Below are positions 6,217-11,313 of a DNA stretch of 11,313 bases, in pieces (position 1 is the stretch's first letter; every line of letters begins with the position of its first letter). The translations under genes and the position numbers were made by a program. Where the stretch lies: assembly GCA_003455235.1 (NCBI GenBank), contig DMRT01000110.1, forward strand, positions 1 through 11,313. Direction: 5' to 3'. The DNA is from Chitinophagaceae bacterium (lineage in GTDB: Bacteria; Bacteroidota; Bacteroidia; Chitinophagales; Chitinophagaceae). The notes under the pieces are model-generated. The model did not search any database. It was not told the origin of the DNA and was given only the letters and a program-made list of their open reading frames with translations.

Positions 6217-6675
6217 ATGAGGTTGTTAATTTCCATACTGGTTCCGCTTTTAGTGGGGGCTTTCGCCGGTTTCTTTACTTCTTCGGGAGTTAACGGCTGG
6301 TATGCAACAGCCAGCAAGCCATGGTTCAACCCGCCAAACTGGATATTTGCCCCGGTGTGGACAGCACTTTATATCCTGATGGGTATTGCATTGTACCTGG
6401 TATGGAAGTCAGGCGCTGATATAAGGCTCAAACAAACCGCCATCATTTTATTTGCCGTTCAATTGACCCTTAATTTTTTCTGGTCATTTATTTTCTTCAA
6501 ACTGCAGTTGACTGGCTGGGCCTTTGCCGAGATCATCCTCATGTGGATAATGATCTTTATTACCATTCTTTGGTTTGGAAAAATTTCTTCCCTGGCGGCA
6601 TGGTTACTGGTGCCGTATATAAGTTGGGTGAGTTTTGCTTCGGTATTGAATTATTTTTTATGGAAGCTTAATTAG
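6217..6675 (+). CDS. tspO: TspO/MBR family protein
   Basis: This 152-residue protein has five hydrophobic helices and is rich in Trp and aromatic residues. Signatures are GWYATASKPWFNPPNWIFAP (27-46), the helix beginning VWTALYILMGIALYLVW (47-63), QLTLNFFWSFIFF (82-94) and the C-terminal SWVSFASVLNYFLWKLN. TspO proteins bind porphyrins and related ligands and have been tied to tetrapyrrole and stress signalling; they act in the membrane. The length matches the family. It lies 30 bp after the DUF3810 gene on the same strand, so the two probably share a transcript. Its TAG stop (6673-6675) overlaps the TAA stop of the converging serine hydrolase gene. No haem-biosynthesis gene lies nearby, so the ligand cannot be guessed from context. 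Confidence 0.95.
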   Translation: MRLLISILVPLLVGAFAGFFTSSGVNGWYATASKPWFNPPNWIFAPVWTALYILMGIALYLVWKSGADIRLKQTAIILFAVQLTLNFFWSFIFFKLQLTGWAFAEIILMWIMIFITILWFGKISSLAAWLLVPYISWVSFASVLNYFLWKLN

Positions 6676-7760
6676 AATTTCACCCGCTCCCTGAATGCCG
6701 CGTCAAACATGATCTGTGCTTCAAAAGGATCCAGCCATTGTTCCAGCTTCTGTTCTTCTTCCGGGTTCAGGTCATTGAAAAAGATGGCCAGTTCCATCCT
6801 TGTCCCGTTTTTCATAGTGAAATAGATCACGTGTGTGAGTACAAAGCCGGTGCTGCCGCCTTTTACGCCGTAATGTTTAAATACTGACTGGAAGGCTTTG
6901 TTTTCCATCGGGTATTCCAGTATTTCTGCAATGGTAAAAAAAGCATCTTCGGGCAGTTTCTCCCGTTTGTTCAATGCCTGCGCCACCTGTACGTATTCTT
7001 TGGTGGTGGAGGAAGGAAGCCGGTCGCTCCAGAGTTTCTGCAGTTTCATCGAAAATTCTTCGGGCCGGTATTTCTGTTTTGTGCCGCTGTCTTCCTTCAG
7101 GTCAATGTGATAGTCATATGCTTCCATGCTGTACTTTTTGTCGGAAAGACTGCGGATGGATTTGATGAGTTTGTCTTCTGTTGTTTTCTTCGGAAGTTGG
7201 TACATGAACAGGGAGCCTACCAAGGGGAAAATAGACGTGTGCTGTTTTAAACCGAAAAGACCGATGTTCTCCTGTATGTTGTCGAAGCCCAGCAGGTCCA
7301 TCAGGTATTCGGTATTGGCATTGCTGCTGAAGATGATCATGCCACGGGCCACATCCACCAATTTTACTTTATCGTCTTTGATAAGCTTGTTGCTTTTGGC
7401 ATAGTCCAGCCAGGCAGGGTGTGCGCCGCCGTCGGTGTTCGGGATATAGTATTTATCCAGTTCGGCGAGTGCCACATAGCTGTTCTCATCAATCACATTT
7501 TTAGCCGACTGTATTGCAAATTCAGCTGCCACCATGATTTTTACCGTGCTGGCCAGCGGCATCAGTTTGTTCTCGTTCAGGCTGCAGACCACTTCATCGT
7601 CCTTCGTGATGTACACAGAAGCCCGGTTCTTATTCGCATTAATGAAACGAAGCATGGAATCTGCCAGGGCGGGTTTCAGCTGTGCGCCAGCGATATTGCT
7701 GAATAAAGAAACGAGCAGGATGAGTATACTGCCTTTCACGGATGGGTGCAATGGTACCAT
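6672..7760 (-). CDS. Secreted serine hydrolase, class A beta-lactamase fold
   Basis: A 362-residue protein with an N-terminal signal sequence (hydrophobic SILILLVSLF at 11-20, likely cleavage after AGA at about 26). The active-site motifs of the penicillin-recognising family are present: STVK (Ser71 nucleophile, Lys74), SSN (145-147, the SxN motif) and KGGS (300-303, in place of KTG). I do not see the ExxLN omega-loop motif that carries the deacylating Glu of true class A beta-lactamases. The SxN-to-KGG distance is also about 50 residues longer than in those enzymes. A periplasmic hydrolase or transpeptidase-like role is therefore more likely than antibiotic resistance. The ATG at 7760 is used; a GTG at codon 8 (7739) would give a more typical signal peptide (VKGSILILL). 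The gene follows dcd by 18 bp and is probably in its operon. Substrate unknown. Confidence 0.85.
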   Translation of the reverse strand: MVPLHPSVKGSILILLVSLFSNIAGAQLKPALADSMLRFINANKNRASVYITKDDEVVCSLNENKLMPLASTVKIMVAAEFAIQSAKNVIDENSYVALAELDKYYIPNTDGGAHPAWLDYAKSNKLIKDDKVKLVDVARGMIIFSSNANTEYLMDLLGFDNIQENIGLFGLKQHTSIFPLVGSLFMYQLPKKTTEDKLIKSIRSLSDKKYSMEAYDYHIDLKEDSGTKQKYRPEEFSMKLQKLWSDRLPSSTTKEYVQVAQALNKREKLPEDAFFTIAEILEYPMENKAFQSVFKHYGVKGGSTGFVLTHVIYFTMKNGTRMELAIFFNDLNPEEEQKLEQWLDPFEAQIMFDAAFRERVKF

Positions 7761-7778
7761 AATACTATGTGGGTTGTA

Positions 7779-8315
7779 TCAAAAACGGTTTTTCCACATC
7801 ATGCTTTCCACGGGCTTGTTGTGCTGGCGGCTATACTTGGCATTCTTCTTCTGGTCGTACCGCACTTCAATTTCTCCTTCTACCGGGAAATAGATCAGTT
7901 GACCGATGGGCATACCGGCATACACCCGAACCGGTTGTTTAACCGAGATTTCCAATGTCCAGTTGCCGCAAAAACCAACATCACCTTTGCCGGCCGTGGC
8001 GTGTATGTCGATGCCCAGCCGCCCCGTGCTTGATTTGCCTTCCAGGAAAGGCACGTGTGCATGCGTTTCGGTATATTCTTCGGTAACACCGAGGTAAAAT
8101 TCGTGGGGATACAATACAATGCCTTCTTCAGGTATGTCAAAATGTTCGATGGTATTGTGCGCCTTCGCATCCAGTTCTTTGTTCACATACCGGGCGAGGT
8201 GCTTGCCCAGGTGTACATCGTAGCTGTTGCTGCCAAGGCATTCCCGGTCGTAGGGTTCGATCTTGATGGTTCCTTTGGAAATTTCTTCGAGGATGCGTTT
8301 GTCACTTAAGATCAT
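7779..8315 (-). CDS. dcd: dCTP deaminase
   Basis: Dcd converts dCTP to dUTP, feeding dUTPase and thymidylate synthesis in the cytoplasm; it is a homotrimer of the dUTPase fold. The 178 residues start MILSDKRILEEI, as expected, and contain GSNSYDVHLG (28-37), EGKSSTGRLGI (92-102) and GNWTLEI (117-123). By alignment with the E. coli enzyme, Ser95, Arg99 and Glu122 correspond to the catalytic Ser111, Arg115 and Glu138, with identical spacing. The protein is slightly shorter than E. coli Dcd, and both ends look intact. I cannot tell whether it also has dUTPase activity. It is the first gene of a two-gene unit with the serine hydrolase. Upstream is a 126-bp divergent region full of short AT repeats. 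Start is fixed by the conserved N-terminus. Confidence 0.96.
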   Translation of the reverse strand: MILSDKRILEEISKGTIKIEPYDRECLGSNSYDVHLGKHLARYVNKELDAKAHNTIEHFDIPEEGIVLYPHEFYLGVTEEYTETHAHVPFLEGKSSTGRLGIDIHATAGKGDVGFCGNWTLEISVKQPVRVYAGMPIGQLIYFPVEGEIEVRYDQKKNAKYSRQHNKPVESMMWKNRF

Positions 8316-8320
8316 TGTTG

Positions 8321-8352
8321 ATTTGAAAATTTGGTAATTTAAAAATTTGATG
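8321..8352. repeat. Four degenerate 8-bp tandem units (ATTTGAAA-like)
   Basis: Units ATTTGAAA, ATTTGGTA, ATTTAAAA and ATTTGATG run head to tail, starting 6 bp before the dcd start on its upstream side. Each keeps ATTT and varies after it. AT-rich period-8 runs of this kind are, in my recollection, common between genes in Bacteroidota. Their role is unclear; here they would lie in or at the edge of the dcd leader. Confidence 0.6.
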
Positions 8353-8416
8353 ATGCGGCCAAACGCAATTTAATAAAAGGTTTATCCGTAATTTGTAAAA
8401 CTAAATATTCAACACT

Positions 8417-8437
8417 CAATTTTCAATTTTCAATTTT
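8417..8437. repeat. Three perfect CAATTTT heptamers
   Basis: CAATTTT occurs three times without a mismatch, ending four bases before the phosphopantetheinyl transferase ATG at 8442. It occupies the place where a ribosome-binding region would be, so translation of that gene must start from an AT-rich leader without a Shine-Dalgarno sequence. Copy-number change here could shift spacing between promoter and start. Confidence 0.7.
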
Positions 8438-8441
8438 CGGC

Positions 8442-9068
8442 ATGCCGCTGGTTTATCAACAAAATATCAACGCAGTCAGCCGGATGGCGGTATGGCATAT
8501 CACCGAGGACGAACATTTTTTCCTGGCACAGGTTCCTTTGCAGAAAACGATCAGCCATTGGCACAAGCGGCTGCAGCACCTGGCTGGCCGGCTGCTGCTG
8601 AAGGAACTGTATCCTGATTTCCCGGTGAGCATGATCCGGATAGCCGACACCAAAAAACCGTACCTGGCGGATGAGCCTTTTCATTTTTCCATTTCACACT
8701 GCGGCGATTATGCAGCGGCCATTGTGAGCAAAGAATACCGGGTGGGAGTGGATGTGGAACAGGTGAATGAAAAGATCAAAATCCTTCAGAAAAAATTCCT
8801 GAGTGAGGCAGAAATGAAAACCCTTCTTGCCCAATGTTCAATGACTCATGAGCAATGTTTAACTCTCTGCTGGAGTGTGAAAGAATCGGTGTTCAAATGG
8901 TGGGGAAGAGGATCTGTAGATTTTAAACGGGGTATGGTAGTTCAGTCGGTGCAAGGCGATGCGGCCGAAGGCAAAGTGCATTGCCTGTTTAAGAACGAAA
9001 CTGAACTGGTGATACATTATCTTGCTTTCAACGATAATTTTCTCACCTGGGTATTAACGGACCATTGA
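8442..9068 (+). CDS. 4'-phosphopantetheinyl transferase, Sfp type
   Basis: This enzyme family transfers the phosphopantetheine arm of CoA to a serine of carrier proteins (fatty acid ACP, or NRPS/PKS carriers). The 208 residues carry the expected motifs in order: FSISHCGDYAAAIVS (82-96), VGVDVEQV (101-108) with metal ligands Asp104 and Glu106, and WSVKESVFKWWG (144-155) with Glu148. The size fits the Sfp/Gsp group rather than the roughly 120-residue AcpS. No carrier protein or synthase gene is nearby, so its partner is unknown; it may serve primary fatty acid synthesis. The start at 8442 gives a normal N-terminus, directly after three CAATTTT repeats. Its last 15 bases overlap the 3' end of the converging zinc peptidase gene. 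Family call is secure. Confidence 0.92.
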   Translation: MPLVYQQNINAVSRMAVWHITEDEHFFLAQVPLQKTISHWHKRLQHLAGRLLLKELYPDFPVSMIRIADTKKPYLADEPFHFSISHCGDYAAAIVSKEYRVGVDVEQVNEKIKILQKKFLSEAEMKTLLAQCSMTHEQCLTLCWSVKESVFKWWGRGSVDFKRGMVVQSVQGDAAEGKVHCLFKNETELVIHYLAFNDNFLTWVLTDH

Positions 9069-10133
9069 TATCTTATTCACCGGGTCCTGGTTGAGCAGCT
9101 GTTTCAGCGACTCATATAATTCCGGGTACGCCGCCTGCATGGCTACGGGTTTTTCAAAAAACAATTCAATGCTTTCGGCCCAGAACTCCTGCGGGTTCTG
9201 CTCTCCGTATTCTGAATACAATCCTCCTTTGGCAGACCGCTCCGCTTCATATACTTTATTGCCGCCGGCCAGGTACTCATCATACTGGTTTCTGAAACCA
9301 TTGTCTACGTTCTCTTCCACAATGAAGGTTTGATAGTAAAGCGCATGAGCCATTTCGTGCAAACCCACATTCTGCCCGTTGGCAGGATTTTCGTATCCTT
9401 CCAGGAAATGTTTCCACGACAGGTTGATGCGGTGGCCGGATACATTCCCTTCCAGCAGGCACAGTACCGGCTCGCTTCTCATAAATTCCTGCGGGTAAAC
9501 ATGGATGTACTGGAAATAGGGGAGCAGGTATTTTGAAAGTCCGAATGTAAGCTGTATAGCAGCCGCACTGATCAGCACGGGCATTTCCACAAAACCGGTG
9601 TCGTTGTGTATTTTGAACGTTTTATCAGACATGAAATTCCGTAAGCGGTGCAGGAATTTTTCTTTGTGTTCGGAATTTAATGCAGAGAAATAAGGGAACC
9701 TCTTCGAAAGGATCGAGTTCAGTTTCTCATCCGCAATGTTCAACTGGTCGCCGTAATAAGTGAGGTAATTTTTTTTCTTTTTGGACTGGGTATTATCCTC
9801 ATCACCCAACAGGCTTTCATTGTCAAGATGCCCTGTCCGCATGTTCTGCCTGAACCGGATGTATGCTGCCCCGATGAGCAGGGTAAGGAATAAGAACAAC
9901 GGGACATACGAATCGCCGGATCTGCTTTTGTATTCACTCTCCGCCTGGTTCAGGGGAAATGATTGCTGTACAATGCGGAACAGGCTGTCGGCGCCGGCGA
10001 GGCTGGAATCGATGTCGGAGGGTACATGATCGGGCCCTAAAAAAATAGTGGTGTCAATTCCCCCGGGCTTTTTAACCGTGTATGTTATGTTGCCGTTGGC
10101 GGCCTGGATATGGTAGGTGGTATCAAAAGGCAT
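9054..10133 (-). CDS. Membrane-anchored zinc peptidase, M90/MtfA-like
   Basis: A 359-residue protein. Residues 126-359 resemble the MtfA (peptidase M90) family: ILSKRFPYFSALNSEHKEKF (141-160), a central beta-rich stretch, the zinc motif HEMAH (259-263), then QEFWAESIELFFEKP (315-329), which should supply the third ligand, and the typical ending YPELYESLKQLLNQDP (336-351). E. coli MtfA is soluble, about 265 residues, and binds the glucose regulator Mlc. This protein instead has about 100 extra N-terminal residues with one membrane helix (about 77-94). The Arg-rich segment after the helix suggests that the peptidase domain faces the cytoplasm. It lies 8 bp downstream of the DUF2130 gene, so co-transcription is likely, and its 3' end overlaps the phosphopantetheinyl transferase gene. 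The family is well supported; substrate and role are unknown. The N-terminal extension depends on the ATG at 10133. Confidence 0.82.
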   Translation of the reverse strand: MPFDTTYHIQAANGNITYTVKKPGGIDTTIFLGPDHVPSDIDSSLAGADSLFRIVQQSFPLNQAESEYKSRSGDSYVPLFLFLTLLIGAAYIRFRQNMRTGHLDNESLLGDEDNTQSKKKKNYLTYYGDQLNIADEKLNSILSKRFPYFSALNSEHKEKFLHRLRNFMSDKTFKIHNDTGFVEMPVLISAAAIQLTFGLSKYLLPYFQYIHVYPQEFMRSEPVLCLLEGNVSGHRINLSWKHFLEGYENPANGQNVGLHEMAHALYYQTFIVEENVDNGFRNQYDEYLAGGNKVYEAERSAKGGLYSEYGEQNPQEFWAESIELFFEKPVAMQAAYPELYESLKQLLNQDPVNKISMVR

Positions 10134-10141
10134 GGGAATGA

Positions 10142-11302
10142 TCAGTTGGCTTCATCGGCATCATCATCATCGGTACCCTCCAGCAAAGGAATATCACTTA
10201 CCGAAGCGCCGGCAATGCCTTTGATGGAACCGTACATGCCGCTGGTGCTGAGTAATACTTTTTCCAGCTGTTTTTCCCGTTCTTTCCATATCTTCTCCAT
10301 CTGTACCCGTTCCTTGGTAATGCTTTGTTTCATCGACATAAATCCTTCCACGATTGCTTCTATCTGCCCACGGAATTCATTACCGGTGAGAAAATCATAA
10401 AGCATCTGCATTTTATCTCCTCTTCCTTCCTGTGCCTTTTGTGCTTCGTATACTTTGATGATGCCGTTGCGCAATGCATAGGCAAGGCTTCCCACTTCAC
10501 TGAAACCACAGATCCAGATTCCTTCTTTTTCTCCAAACCGGTCCATGTCTTTGGGAAATGCCTGGGTAACCAGGATGGCCACATCGGCGCCTGTGTTTCT
10601 TTTATCTGTTTTCAGTTTGTCGAGCCAGTTATTGCTCCAGGCCTTGGTGCGTTTGCTTTCATAAATGATCTTGCCGCAGGCGGTGCCGCTGCTGTTGCGG
10701 ATGGTTTGAATGCAGTCGGCGCCTTCCACACCCTTGCCTACTTCTTGAATAAGGTCGAAAGGAAAATGTTCTTTTAATATTTCTTCCAGCAGCAGTTCCT
10801 GGCTTTCTCCCTGCAGCTGCATGCTTCCCTGTTCGCTTTTGCGTTTCAGCTCTTCAATCAGTTTCTGCTGCTGTTCCATCTGCAGTTTGAATTCTTTTGT
10901 CTTCAGGTCAAACAGTTCCTGTTCCCGCTTGATGGTACTGTCTTCAATTTCTTTGCGTTTTTCAAGCAACCGTTTTTCCAGTTCCAGTTCAAAATTTTTC
11001 TGTTTTTCTTCCAGTGCCGATTTATCCCGCAGCAGTTCCAGTTCTTTTTTCTGCATTTCCTGCAGCTGCTGTGTTTTTATTCTTGCTTCGTCTTCCAGTA
11101 CTTTCAGTTTGGCCGACAGTTCTTCACCGGCTTTTTTTTGAGCTGCATTCTCGATGGCTGTTTTCTGCTTTTCAAATTCTTCTTCTTTCTTTTTCTGCCA
11201 GTCGAGCATTTTACCACGCAGTTCTTTTTCCACCTCGCTTTTGAGGCTTTCGTTCAGTTCAAACTGGTGCCCGCAGTTGGGGCAAGTAATCTCCGGTCCC
11301 AT
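10142..11302 (-). CDS. DUF2130 family coiled-coil protein with nuclease-like core
   Basis: From the ATG at 11302 this is a 386-residue protein starting MGPEITCPNCGHQFEL, as DUF2130 proteins do; a TTG at 11308 would add only two residues. Cys7 and Cys10 form one CxxC knuckle. Residues about 18-165 are a long charged coiled coil rich in Glu, Lys and Gln. Residues about 168-350 are the conserved domain: LLEEILKEHFPFD, GKGVEGADCI, GKIIYESKRTKAWS, DKLKTDKRNTGADVAILVTQ and IWICG. Asp196 followed by Glu215-Ser-Lys217 resembles the PD-(D/E)xK nuclease core, which suggests DNA or RNA cleavage, but this is my inference. The C-terminal tail is acidic. No restriction or helicase gene is adjacent; the next gene, 8 bp downstream, is the zinc peptidase. 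Eleven bases remain to the window edge, so upstream context is unseen. Confidence 0.85.
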   Translation of the reverse strand: MGPEITCPNCGHQFELNESLKSEVEKELRGKMLDWQKKKEEEFEKQKTAIENAAQKKAGEELSAKLKVLEDEARIKTQQLQEMQKKELELLRDKSALEEKQKNFELELEKRLLEKRKEIEDSTIKREQELFDLKTKEFKLQMEQQQKLIEELKRKSEQGSMQLQGESQELLLEEILKEHFPFDLIQEVGKGVEGADCIQTIRNSSGTACGKIIYESKRTKAWSNNWLDKLKTDKRNTGADVAILVTQAFPKDMDRFGEKEGIWICGFSEVGSLAYALRNGIIKVYEAQKAQEGRGDKMQMLYDFLTGNEFRGQIEAIVEGFMSMKQSITKERVQMEKIWKEREKQLEKVLLSTSGMYGSIKGIAGASVSDIPLLEGTDDDDADEAN

Positions 11303-11313
11303 CGTCAATTTTT

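Noticed and set aside
7126..7404. Antibiotic-resistance beta-lactamase call for the serine hydrolase
   Set aside because: SxxK, SxN and KGG show the fold, but the omega-loop glutamate is not seen, so resistance should not be claimed.
8321..8437. Possible CRISPR array from the repeated AT-rich units
   Set aside because: Units are 7-8 bp, directly tandem and without spacers; no cas gene is present.
10325..11244. Plus-strand open frames rich in Ser, Cys and Phe
   Set aside because: They are complements of the Glu/Lys-rich coiled-coil part of the DUF2130 gene; the Ser-rich composition is a by-product.

Overview
This window looks like ordinary chromosomal DNA from a member of the Bacteroidota, most likely a Chitinophagaceae-type organism. 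That placement is inferred from several things: DUF3810 and DUF2130 family proteins, an SusC/TonB-receptor-like outer-membrane protein start, a cysteine-free L32 of the Bacteroidota type, near absence of Shine-Dalgarno sequences, and promoter-like matches to the Bacteroidota -33/-7 consensus (TTTG ... TAnnTTTG). Base composition and codon use look even across the window. I see no insertion sequence, phage gene, tRNA, rRNA or CRISPR array.

Layout. Positions 1-348 (minus) hold the N-terminus of an outer-membrane beta-barrel protein that continues past the left edge. A 318-bp divergent spacer separates it from a small exported-looking ankyrin-repeat protein (667-1170, plus). Next is a CHASE3-PAS-HisKA_3 sensor histidine kinase (1358-3085, plus) with no response regulator in view. 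Convergent to it is the conserved cluster yceD-rpmF-plsX (4957 down to 3137, minus), linking ribosomal protein L32 with phospholipid synthesis. A strong hairpin followed by a T-run sits between rpmF and plsX. Divergent from yceD is a plus-strand pair: a membrane DUF3810 protein with an HExxH motif and a TspO/MBR protein (5107-6675).

The tspO stop overlaps the stop of a convergent minus-strand pair, dcd (dCTP deaminase) followed by a secreted serine hydrolase of the beta-lactamase fold (8315 down to 6672). A divergent spacer made largely of short AT-rich tandem repeats separates dcd from an Sfp-type phosphopantetheinyl transferase (8442-9068, plus). That gene overlaps by 15 bp the 3' end of a convergent minus-strand pair: a DUF2130 coiled-coil protein with a nuclease-like core, then a membrane-anchored M90/MtfA-like zinc peptidase (11302 down to 9054).

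Functionally this is a mosaic of small housekeeping and envelope units: lipid synthesis and acyl-carrier activation (plsX, PPTase), nucleotide metabolism (dcd), ribosome assembly (rpmF, yceD), signalling (kinase, tspO), and envelope or protein-turnover enzymes (DUF3810, M90, serine hydrolase). I found no convincing new multi-gene defence or mobile system. The points most worth a second look are the rpmF-plsX hairpin, the DUF2130/M90 pair, the atypical beta-lactamase-fold protein, and the compact convergent gene ends.
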